Shown here piece after piece: positions 9,096-20,020 of a DNA stretch of 64,000 nucleotides. Source of the stretch: Hoplostethus atlanticus (Eukaryota > Chordata > Actinopteri > Trachichthyiformes > Trachichthyidae); the NCBI GenBank assembly GCA_034670405.1, contig JAXDDX010000114.1, positions 1,308,001 to 1,372,000 on the forward strand, read 5' to 3'. The translations under genes and the position numbers were made by a program. Positions within the stretch are counted from its first letter, which is position 1. Each line of letters opens with the position of its first letter. The notes under the pieces are model-generated. The model was not told the DNA's origin. It ran no database searches and saw only the letters and a program-made list of their open reading frames with translations.

Positions 9096-9104
9096 TATAA
9101 AAAG
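9096..9104 (+). promoter_or_regulatory. Candidate TATA box for pcare
   Basis: TATAAAAAG lies about 465 bases before the pcare ATG. A TAATCC motif (the photoreceptor factor CRX core) lies at 9217-9222, between it and the ATG. The assignment rests on position and motif only; if real, the 5' UTR would be about 430 bases. Confidence 0.35.
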
Positions 9105-9563
9105 CTACCGGAGGCCAGCCCTCATTAGGTAAATGAGCTTATGGTCTTACAAGTAGGTGAGTTGTATATGCTTTAACGTGACATATGTGCACACTGAGGT
9201 TCACTGAAAGCCTCACTAATCCTTTCAGCTGCTTGTCCTTTGAGAGGTACAGAGGGATGTTTCTCAGAGCATGCTACAAGGAAATATATCAGGAATAAGC
9301 ATGACCACCCATCTGTGGATTTATTTTGTCTATCTATGATAGGTAGAGGAGCCTTGCAAGATGGATTTATCAATATTTTGTTTTGGGTAAAATCCTCATA
9401 TAAAGGGAGCTTGTCAGACTCAACAACATCAGCCATCTGAAAATGACAGATCCAGCAGGTGGCTAAGGACCTTGGCCATTCTTTTGAATCATTTACAGCA
9501 CACTCTGCACTGCAGACGTAGACATCAACAAGGGGACATAGACATCATCTTCTGAAATCTAAA

Positions 9564-12500
9564 ATGGGCTGCTCACCGTCTAAAGGTAACAATTTTGGGA
9601 CTCAGGGTCCCTTCAGGAGGGGTAGAATGCTGCTGCCTGGGACACAAGACAGTCCCAAAGAGTCCCGGTCTGAAGATGGAGAAAGTAGGGATTCCACAGG
9701 ATCATCAGATGGGGATACAAGGCAGGAGAAGGCTGCTGGGCAAACGCACTCTCAACAGAGGGAGACTCCTTTGACACCGCAAAAAAAGAGATCTGGGTCC
9801 GAGCTGACCCCAGAAGCTGTCAACTTGGATAACTTGGACAACAACACAGTGACACAGGGTAAAGAGAAACATGGGGACAAAGAGGATATGACAGACAAAA
9901 AGTCTGGCAGGAAGCCAAAGAAAACCAACAAAGGTATTAAACCAGTAAAAAAGAAAGAGAAAGAAAAAAAAGCCCCACTCTCAGAGGAGAAAGTGGACTT
10001 CCCAGAACCTTTGGTAAAAGCTCACCAAGCTGCTTATGCCTTTTTGAATCCTAGCATAAACAAATATAGCATTCTACTAGGGCTTTTAGAACAGGCAACC
10101 CAAACTCAGGTTTCTGTGCAGCCTATGGTTACTTTTATGGCTTTACGCTATGAGGAAATCATTCGGGGACTGAAAGAAATGGCAGATGAGGGAGAAAAAC
10201 TTCTGAAAGAAAATGGAGAACATCTTGCTTGGCCAAGCCAAATGAAAAACCTCTCATCTTCTACACCTTTGAAGTCTGGCTCTGCTAATATTCAGCCCCC
10301 GCCGGATTTGTTGCAGCAGCTGCTTCAATATACCACACAGAGAATGCGGAGTGTGAGCCAGACTGTTGGTGGAATTGGGGACTCTGCTTTGGAGGAGGCT
10401 GTTGAATACTTTGCCTCTGTCTCAGAGCTTTTAGCGGAGAAACTGAAAGTCAAGCATGCAGCAGAGACCAGGCTAATGCAACTCTTGACTCGCATTGAAA
10501 CAGCCTCGCTGCGTAAGCCTGGGCCAGAGGATTCAGCACTCTTCAGTGAGGACAGTGGTATTGGGGCTGAGAGTGAATCCCTAGCTGGATCTGAAAGACG
10601 CCATAGACGAGAGAGTTGTGAGTCCACTGGGACCAATAGAACTACTCCTAGCAGTCCCCTGGGATACAACACCATGAATATCAGGCAAGGCGCATCAAGG
10701 CGAAAGCTTAGAAGCCAAATTAGTCCTAGTGTCTCCCTCAACTCAATAGATTCAACATGTACCATTATGGCTCAGGAACAAAAAGATTCAGAGTCACTGC
10801 TGGGATCAGTCTCCTTAGATGATGGGGAGGAAGATGACGACGATGATGATGAGATGGATGGAGGCATGGGAAACAGGCAAGTGAGTGTTAGAATGCGATC
10901 AAATTCTTCACCTGTTGACCCTGGCCAACAACCTCGACGCCTACCACCAAAGCGCATAGAGAACCCTCAAAATGTAGAAATGACTTTAAAAATGAAAGAC
11001 GCCATAAGTGGCAGGATACAATTTGTCCCAACATCACATGCTAGTGCCAAAACTAAGATAGCAAACAGCCCAAAAACCAGTAGACACCAGTGGGCAGAGG
11101 ATGAAGAGCGATCCCCAAAGAGACCTCAGACAGCAGCACCTATTCGAAGGGCAGCAGTAAAAAAGACCCCAGTTACCAAAGAGCGACGCTCTCGGTCAGC
11201 AGAATCTCTGCGGAGCAAAGGTGAAGATCCAACTCTGCTTGAATTAGAAAGAACCCAGAAGGATTTAAGTCAGAGGCTAGAGAGGATGAGCAAAGGCAGG
11301 GCGGGAGGAAACACAAGGACAATTCCATTTAAACAAAGTCAGGGAAACTCTCCAGCACTATATCCAGCAATAAATCGTATACGCCCCGCACTAGAGAAGA
11401 ACAACAATCCTCAACCATTGAAAGACAAGGCAGGCCTTATGAGATGCAACAATGGAGAACAGGAGGCAATCAATGATATGGAAGATAAAGATAAAAAAAA
11501 GAGAGACAAGAAAACATCCAAGGGTCCAATGAAAGCCACCCCACCCCCTAGTCCCCCATCATCACGACCATCTTCGGGGCTTCACAGAGGCAGGAATTCT
11601 GTCAAAAAATTGATCGATACCTTCAGTCAAGGTTTAGAGGAACAAGAGGGTCTCAAAGTTTTGGGGCCACTCAAAGGTGTGCGAAAGTGTGGTGTTCCTG
11701 TGTTACCTGGTTTAGGAAATGTAGAGGCTGTGCTTAGTACAGGGATAACCAGCTGTAGACCTGAATCCACATCATCAGTGAAAACGTATGATTTAGATCT
11801 GGATAGTCTTCCGCCACCTCCATTGGAGGTATTAATGGACAATTCCTTTGAAAGTGCACAGAGTCCTTTAGCTTGTGTTGCAGATGATGGGACTACAAAA
11901 GCGGGCAAGTCACCCATTGCAAAGAGGGCTGTGGTATCACGACTGAGGGCCTCTGTTCAGTCTGTGACAGTACTGCCCAGCAAAGGAAGTCTGCCACAAG
12001 GTTCCAAGGTTATTTCTCCTGCCAGAGCTGATCAACGAGACACTTCTGTTCAGTCCAGGATCAGTCAATCCGATGTTCAGCCAGAGATAGATCCAGAAAA
12101 AGAAAAGGCTGCCTCTCTCTACAAGCAAGCCAGAAAAATCATACACCTACAGTACCCTTCAGATTCTCCTTTGGAGAAATCATCAACAAGTTATTTAAAT
12201 ACAAAGCCATTTCCCAGTCAAGCAGAATCAACAGAGGAACAAGATGGTGGCAGCTTTCCAGTGCCTGAACCTAACACTACAGTATCTACAGTGCCTCTTT
12301 CGTCAGCAGTCAGTAGCCAACCACCTGCCACCCCACCCATGTCTAAGGTGCGAATGCTACCATCCACACCCTCTACTCCAATCGGCTTACATCGAAGACT
12401 TCCCAGTCCCCACACTTTGAGAAAGCAGCCTACCTCACCCTCTTCAACCAGTCCCCCTGCTAACAGGAAACTCCCCACCCCACCAGCAGTTCAGAGGAGA

Positions 12501-12931
12501 CTACCTAGCCCACCTGTTGCAAGGCAGAACATTTCAAACTCAAACTCAGCCTCCTCCTACTCTTTCAAGGCACCGTCTCCCCCAGCCTCACCAAAAGTAC
12601 AAAGATGGTCAAGAGAGAACAGCAGTGAAGACTCATCTTCTCGGCTTATCAGTAATGCACGTTCTGTCTTCTGCCCTGCTTCTCCATCTCTGTTTGAGGC
12701 CCACCCTTGTCCAGTGCCCCGCCCCCCCCAAGCATGGACCTCTACTGGGGTCTCTGTTCTCCCACGTCCTTGGGGGAATCGTGGCAGGTTTCCTGTATCT
12801 GTTCAAGGACCTCAACCTTTCATCCGGCGCAGCCATTCAGACCGAAGGCCCAGCCTGAACCTGCCACCACGATCACCTTCTATCTCAGTGGCTCAGACTT
12901 GTGGGAGTGAGCCAGTAATAAGTACACAGGG
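9564..12931 (+). CDS. pcare: pcare (C2orf71) exon 1, photoreceptor cilium actin regulator
   Basis: A single exon of 1122 codons. PCARE works in the photoreceptor connecting cilium, where it recruits actin-assembly factors needed to form new outer-segment discs; loss of the human gene causes retinal dystrophy. The identification rests on KVDFPEPLVKAHQAAYAFLN (about residues 144-163), ATQTQVSVQPMV, ALFSEDSGIGAESES, VKKLIDTF, LPPPPLEVLMDNSF and SVFCPASPSLFEAHP, all matched in human PCARE in the same order. The start MGCSPSKG keeps the Gly-2 N-myristoylation and Cys-3 palmitoylation signal. An acidic run (EEDDDDDDE, about residues 421-429) and a Pro/Ser-rich C-terminal third follow. The open frame runs into the intron and stops at 12933-12935, but a GTGAGT donor at 12932 fits the known two-exon gene. 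No breaks were seen. Confidence 0.95.
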
Positions 12932-13794
12932 GTGAGTGTTTACCATGTTTCCATGTTACACATCCTAGAGTTTGAAATAAATCATTGCATTCGAACAATC
13001 TACAGCAAAAAATTAATACTGTACAGCTTCTTTTAGTGGGTTTAGTATTCCAAACAATATGAAGGCTGGTGCCGCAGCATGCACACAGTGCACTCACAAA
13101 ATGATTTAGTCACTCTAATTATTCCATCACTCTCTTAATATTGTCTTACTCACTGTTTCTCTTCTTTGTCTATCAAAAACATCTATTCATATCAAAATCA
13201 CCTAGATAACATAATTCATTACTTCAAAACATCAAGATAAATCAATCAAACCATACTGCTTCTTGCTATAAACAGAGGATTTCAATAACAAAGACACAAT
13301 GCCATGCAGTGAATCTATATGACTATAACACAACATAGTGACCATCATGTCGAGTGAAATACACAAATATCTTGTTTGTAATGTATCATGAGACTGCCGA
13401 TTTGAGAATACTGTTATATACATATATACCACAGTATTAGATTATCATCCATTGAACTTTGATGCCAGGCCAATTCCCAGACTTACACTGACTGAAAGAT
13501 GGCATGAAGAGTGAAAGTAGGTCAAGGAGAGCAGAGAGAGTAGATTCTGTCATCACAAGACTATTGTATATCAAAGGTGGAAGATAAATAACAATAACTA
13601 AATTATATAATTATCTATTTGTTGAGTCTGATTTTTATTCATTCAGATGTTGACTTGAACTGAATGTTCCAGAGTATCTGTCCATAACTACCATGCTACT
13701 CTATCGGTTAATCTTGGTGACCTGCTCGGTTCTTACTGGCACAGAGCCACCTGGCCCACTTCCCTAATCTCTCATCTTCCCTTCATTTTCATAG
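12932..13794 (+). other. pcare intron
   Basis: The 863-base intron has donor GTGAGT at 12932 and acceptor TTTTCATAG ending at 13794 after a pyrimidine-rich run. It is AT-rich and I see no gene or repeat in it. Confidence 0.8.
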
Positions 13795-13918
13795 GCTGGA
13801 GGATGAACCAACCAGGGAGGATGAACTGTGGAGTAGCCAATCAGATCTCAGAGCTACACCGCGCTCTGTTTCCCACCCAGACCTATGCATTGTCGGCCAG
13901 GCTTTGTACAGAGACTAA
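13795..13918 (+). CDS. pcare: pcare exon 2 (C-terminus)
   Basis: The split codon GG|G joins to LEDEPTREDELWSSQSDL and ends SHPDLCIVGQALYRD with TAA at 13916-13918. This gives a total protein of 1163 residues, against about 1289 for human. The exon is too short to stand out as an ORF; it is supported by the acceptor, the matching phase and the known two-exon structure. An AATAAA (13926-13931) only 8 bases after the stop is probably too close to be the main signal; another at 14586-14591 followed by a GT-rich stretch is more likely. Confidence 0.8.
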
Positions 13919-16385
13919 AGGGGCCAATAAAGGAGCAAGTAGGATTACGGATTAGCAAACTTCACAGAGGAGTTCACTGAGCGGAATAAGTAATTCTATC
14001 CACTTGTCTGTCATAAACATGCTCTTGCATTTGACCGTGCATTCAGAAAAATACATGTAACTGCTTACAGATTGTCAACCTAACTCACTGTAAAGACAAT
14101 CAATTGTGCATTATAGGAGGCTGGTTTAAATTCACTGTCAATTCACTAACAGGAAGTACATTTTCTTCAAAATACAAATACTTTTGGCATAAGGTGGTTG
14201 TCAGTGTATTAATCCAATTCATTCATAAATGATGGAGTATTGTTGTTCAATCATTAGCAAATTAGTTGCTGTGTCTATTTACATGAATTGGCATGAAACA
14301 TATTTGTTTTTGGATTTGGGTTGAAACAAGTCTTTGGTTATGTTCCAGTGATTGGTCCAACCAACAATGTCATAATCAATAACATCAATGATGAAATATC
14401 AGATCTCAAAAATATCTATCTGTGTTTACAGTAATTTAACGAGAAGTCAATTATCTCTGTTGTTATTTACCTAAAGGCTAACAATACATTTGCTTTCACC
14501 AATATTTTTTACAATGTCTTGAAAAGCTTTTTTATCAATTGTTGTTTCTCTGTGTATCAGGTTTTCTTTTGTACCATTTCTTTACTAATAAAAATGCACA
14601 GACAGTCACATCTTTACCTTTGTGTCTTATATATTAATGTTAATACGATCAAACACTCACTATTCCTATTCACAATTCCTAGTCTGTTTTAATGCTTTGA
14701 ATCCAAATAAGTTCTTTCAAAATTGAATGCAAGGTTTATAGCTCATCCCCTCAACTTTGATCTTTTACTAAAGATACTTCCATATTATGGGAGAATTGGT
14801 TTTTGCTCTCTGTCGACTTCCACTAGCATTTCTAGCTTCTTGCAATTTGTTAAAAGATTACAACTAGGGCCACTTGGGGCTTACAGCGGTCAGCACGCTA
14901 ATCGGGGGAGGCGTGGTTTTCCACAACAGCCCAAACAAGTAGGCTACAAGAGCTGATCTAGCGAGAGAGAGGAAATATGAGAAACATGTAACTGTACTTG
15001 TTTTTCACTGAAACTTGGTATTCTCTTTCAGTTACCTTGTTCCTTATTGATAATTGAATCTAGTTCCCATATTTGCAATTGTAATGTTAGCTTTCTGATT
15101 TAATCTGCATCCAGAATGATTACATTTTATTAGTTTAATTTCACAATTTGCCAGTCCTGGAGAACAGGACAAAGAGGGAGCATGGAGTACCTTTAAAAAC
15201 AATCAATTTAATATCTGCTGCTGTTAAGGACAAAAAGGCACTACTTGGAGATATGGGTCACCCCAAAATGAGCCGACTGTACAGGGAGGAACAATAATTG
15301 AGATCTAAAAGTCAACTGGGCAGTGATAATAGTTTTATTTTGTTATGACTCAGCATGGGGAATATGTGTCAGTGCCGTTTTAACACTCACAGAAAGAGGA
15401 ACAACAGTTTCCAATAACAAAGTGCCAAACTATGTGGCCCTTCTGGAAAACATTGAACTAACATGCATGCCTCGCTAACAAAGAGGTCATTTGTTGTTAA
15501 GTAATAAGATAAGAATGAGGGAATTTCACTCTCGGAATTGCTTTCACGTCACAATAATGGTAAGAAGGAAACTGACATGATAGAGTCGCTGGTCTTAATG
15601 AAACCAAACCTAACCAAAACCTACATGGAAATAAATAGTGAATGAACCACCTATTTCCCTTCAAACCTTTGGAATTATTAATAAAGTTACTAATACAATT
15701 ATTAGTAATAGTGCAAAATTGCGAAGTTTAGGAACCATAAAACCTTTTGGCCTACTGAATAATTATACCATTCTAGGTAGAGAATGCATTACTTTTTAAA
15801 AATGATCCATATTGTTAAAGTTTCTCAACTAATACAAAGTTGCTTTCAGAATTCTATTATAATTATATCATATATATATTCTATGATATTTTTATGATAT
15901 TTTGTACTCGTGCTGTAATCCCTTCTGTAATCTCTTCTCTTTCTAGTAGAATTTTCATTGTTGACACATGAAAACTACATTTAATTCATTCATTCAAACT
16001 TGTTCTTCGTGTGTGTGTGTATGTGTGTAAATTTCGTGCCTGAACACACGTGGATATCATTGGAAACAACCCTGTATTTCTTAATCCCTGGGTAACATAC
16101 TTTCTCAAGAGGCAAGACGTTTATCAGCATAAAGCCTCATAAAATCTCACATACTGAAAGGTGACAATTGGTCATTACATGTGTTTTGGATGCTGGTCTT
16201 CTCTGCTCATTCGGACCAAGGATACCCAACCATTCTGGAAGCACTGTTTTGTATGGTGGCAGATAACAACAAAGATTATCTGTGCAACACAACTTCGCTG
16301 GAAAGCCCCGTCATGGTACTAAGCTTCTTTAGAAGATATCTACCGAGGTGAGTACACCCACGCTCATTCAGCCCTGTCAAGAAGA

Positions 16386-16386
<1 letters not shown>
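13919..16386. other. pcare 3' flank and intergenic DNA
   Basis: The probable pcare 3' UTR ends near the AATAAA at 14586-14591. The rest is AT-rich unique-looking DNA without a gene that I can support. Confidence 0.4.

Positions 16387-16467
<81 letters not shown>
16387..16467. repeat. (AC)n microsatellite, about 81 bp
   Basis: An uninterrupted AC dinucleotide run. The open frame of alternating Val/Cys on the minus strand is an artefact of it. Confidence 0.98.
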
Positions 16468-16469
<2 letters not shown>

Positions 16470-19425
16470 ACCTGTCTCTGGAGTTTCCCTGGTTTATGTC
16501 TGTAAAATGTATCCGCTCCTGCAGTGAGGAGATGTGTTGCCCTCCTCTAGCTGAGAGAGTGGATTCATCTCAACTCGGGTGGTCTATTTATGTATTTATT
16601 TGTGTTTTTTCATTCATTTCATAATAAAACAAATACACAATTCGAGGCACTGTCACTGTAACAGTAAACATCACATATCACTGCATTAATTACAATGACA
16701 TAAAACATAAAAAAAACAAAAAACAAACATGACAGGTGGATTAGCGACCTTGTCTGTCCTCAGGTTAACTCGCCTGGTGACGAGGATAGAAGAGGCGTGA
16801 AGTAATGCCTGCAATGAAGGCTGCTCTCCACCAGAGGAGCATCTTGTCCCACAGTCAGACCTCCCCTCCTCTACGACAAATGCAACACAATGATGACTCA
16901 AAGAAAAGAAAAAAAACATGAAACGCAAACGCAATGCAGTGTTATCTCACTTTGTTCGTTGGCTGTAGTTTATTTATGAGGCAAACATACACCGCTGTCA
17001 GTAAACTCTCTAATGTGCCAGGCAGCGTGGTAAATGAGAGTAAATGAGCTGCGCTGTCTCTGAAGCACAATTTTCAAGCATTAAAAACAAAAAGTAACTA
17101 CCACATGGCGCTATACAATCAAACTGCCGGATCCTAAACCTCCTGATGGAAATTAACACAAACGTGTGCATTATAGTAATTTAAAGAATCATCATGCTGA
17201 TAGTGAGAAGGGATGTTTAAAATGATGTCCTCTTTTGTCTTCATGTTCCTACTCGCTATCTTTTAATACTAACAGGAATTTCGCCGTTTCAATGAACTAA
17301 AGCTTTTATTATGAAGAACTGGAATAACCACCCCCAGGCGATGTCAGAAAGCAGCATTTTACTCACTACATGTGGAATTCTTCATTTTCTGCTCCACAAG
17401 TCTTTAAATGCGATTCACAGCTCAGCAGTTTCATGGAGTTCAATCAACAAGCGAGGTTATCTTCTCGCCTTTCAAATGTCACTGACTATCTTCACACACT
17501 CATCTAGCTTCACATTTACATGTGTAGAACTGTTTTACTTTGTTGGGTCCCCGTCACACAATATTACCTTTGTAGCAAATTTCATGAAGGTTTTACAATT
17601 TAAGAAACTATGCATATGCACAAAAAGGATGCATGCACACCTTTTCAAGCAAAGTGTAGCAGAACAAAAAAAAAAGTCTTCACTCTGGTCCACCTAGTTG
17701 CAGTTTCTAGGTTTATTAGCTTAGGGTAACACTGTGTGCCTTACTGCCCTGCCCTCACCTAGCCAATTAAAAGAAGTTGGAGGCAGATGATATAACAGGT
17801 AGTATGAGACAAATCGCTGCTTTACCGAGTAAAGAAAAGCCTGTGTGCCTTATTTGTCATCAAACTCAAGGTGTATCATTCTGGGTAATTGCCAGTTACA
17901 TAGCCAGCAAAGGGAAAGGCAGTCATCACTAAGCTTGAAGGTAAAAGGTGCCGAGGGTAAAAGTTTTCTACGGTAATAAGAGTTTCAACGTCCTGAAAGT
18001 GAAATTGCAAACTGAGGCTCATGAGTATACATTATGAAGTGAAAACCCTCAGACGCTGAAACAATGATTGATGATGCTCATTTGGTCAGACCGAACTCAA
18101 ATGAGAGTAACAATATCTGATTATTATAAAGTGAAAAACTTGTAGTGTACAAAAGCCAAAACGTTTGAGCGCTGCAATTTTTGTCCCCCCTGGAAAAGGA
18201 AATATTGCTCATGCCCTCTGCATTCAGTATGACAGGAGGATAGTTTTCATTTTAACCGTAGGAACTGTCCCACCATAGTGAGGCGTCACTGGTCCTTGAC
18301 CTCAAAAAACAAAGGGAATTCACAGACAACTAGATCACGTATAAAATGATGCAGAAACATATCTTTCCATGCAACCTGTGGGATTTATACAAAACAGAGC
18401 TGTAAGCGAATCCTAAAAAGGCAAAAAAGTGGTCATAACATTTTCATATAGAACATAAAACAGCTTTATGATGGTTTTTATTGAGGTTTGGAATATTGAC
18501 CTACATTGTTTAATAGCTGTTTAAATTATAAATGGATCCATAAGGGAGAGAAGTGAATAAGAGACTGAGTTATTACATTCCTGGCCCGTTGCCTCGTAAA
18601 CTTTCTGTCACATAAAGCTAAATGTATTTGAGATGATATTTCATCTAATACAATCAGTCCGATGCTCCTACGTGCTGTGCTGTATGGTGTTTTAGACGTC
18701 TCATTCTTTTGTTGTGAACTGGAAGAAACGAAACAATCCGCAACTAAGCTACTGTGTTGAATTGAAATGATATTGTATTATATTATATTGAAATCACCAT
18801 TATTTTGTGTTATGCTCACACGTCTACTGCTACATGCTTTTTCTGTTGTTGGTTTTTATGCAGGACCAAATGAGTAAAATGACAAATACAATGTTTAACA
18901 TTTTCTTAGGTAATTGTGGGAGCTGACAGGAATGCACGGTGGGAACAATGAATGTACGCTGCTGCTAAGTGTTTTACAGAACTGAGGATAAATGTGTGCA
19001 GGCATGTTTCCACCATTTTGCATGCACGGCGTTATAGTGGTGATTCTGCATACGGTTTCCTAAACGAGGCCCAGGAGTTTTGCATTTTGATACCAAACAC
19101 AATTACCATCACATCTACTCTACTTTCCAATAGGAGCGGGGCAAAGTTAATCATGGGAGGTAAAAAAAAAAAAAACCCTGATAGAATTACTGTTCATTAT
19201 TTTGGCTTATTTCTCCTTTAATGAGATGGAGCTGAAGTGACATTTACTGAAAGGGGTCCTCTCATAATTGGCTACTCCACATTGTTATTGTACATTTCCA
19301 TGGCCTATCGAGGTGAGATCACCATTTGTCTTGCTCTCCAGGTTTTGAATAGATGCCCCCGTTCCAACACAATTGTATTTATTGTCTGGATATGAATGTT
19401 TCAGATGGAAAGGCATAGGACTACG

Positions 19426-19427
<2 letters not shown>
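16468..19427. other. Intergenic DNA, no gene seen
   Basis: AT-rich unique-looking DNA. Short ORFs at 17311-17697 and 18952-19221 have no family features and no splice context. A poly-A run lies at 19162-19174. Confidence 0.4.

Positions 19428-19485
<58 letters not shown>
19428..19485. repeat. (CA)n microsatellite
   Basis: An uninterrupted CA run of about 58 bases. Confidence 0.98.
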
Positions 19486-19489
<4 letters not shown>

Positions 19490-19580
19490 GTCCCCCTCTA
19501 AGAAAAGTATTTTAAAAAACGAAAAATTAAAAGTAATTAATTAAGAATTAAAATTCAAGTCAATTTAGACATTAATTGAG

Positions 19581-19582
<2 letters not shown>

Positions 19583-19622
<40 letters not shown>
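19583..19622. repeat. (AAT)n microsatellite
   Basis: About 13 copies of the trinucleotide. Confidence 0.95.
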
Positions 19623-19623
<1 letters not shown>

Positions 19624-19926
19624 TGCAAATCAGCATTTATATGATACTTTCTATTTGGAGGTAGCTGTCCCTTCACCTGCATTTCACTTGATAAAGATAC
19701 TTAAAACATTTTTAGATTGTTTTTTTAATAGAGCTTTGTGATTTTTTTCTAAAACCCAGCTGTCCTCAACGTCCATGTGACTACCGAAACACAAACAGTT
19801 TTAGTCACACACCTATAATTTTGACCAGGAAGTAAGACTGCATCCCTGTTCATCATGGCCACATGGTGAGTAGTGTAACAAATCGGGGGGGGGGTGTTTG
19901 ATGCGGTGCAGGTGATTGGACAAAAG

Positions 19927-19927
<1 letters not shown>

Positions 19928-19975
<48 letters not shown>
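19928..19975. repeat. (CA)n microsatellite next to a hairpin
   Basis: A CA run that passes into TACATACAT and then directly into the inverted repeat at 19985-20020. Confidence 0.98.
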
Positions 19976-19979
<4 letters not shown>

Positions 19980-19984
19980 TACAT

Positions 19985-20020
19985 ACCCGACATACCTGGG
20001 CCACACCAGGTATGTCGGGT
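19985..20020. repeat. Perfect 15-bp inverted repeat, 6-base loop
   Basis: ACCCGACATACCTGG at 19985-19999 and its exact reverse complement at 20006-20020 are separated by GCCACA. It sits at the edge of the CA/TACA array. It could form a cruciform or be a template-switch scar. Confidence 0.9.

Noticed and set aside
10325..10765. Minus-strand open frame opposite pcare (and others at 11627-12836)
   Set aside because: Shadows of the real pcare frame on the other strand, with no family match.
12517..12910. Plus-strand alternative frames in the 3' part of pcare exon 1
   Set aside because: Overlap the conserved pcare frame in a Pro/Ser-rich, stop-poor region; no independent support.
13926..13931. 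AATAAA as the pcare polyadenylation signal
   Set aside because: Lies 8 bases after the stop codon, leaving almost no 3' UTR; the site at 14586-14591 is more plausible.
16276..16464. Val-Cys repeat ORFs over microsatellites (also at 19285-20125, 32636-32839, 35298-35617, 44818-45157)
   Set aside because: Pure translation of CA/GT or CT dinucleotide runs.
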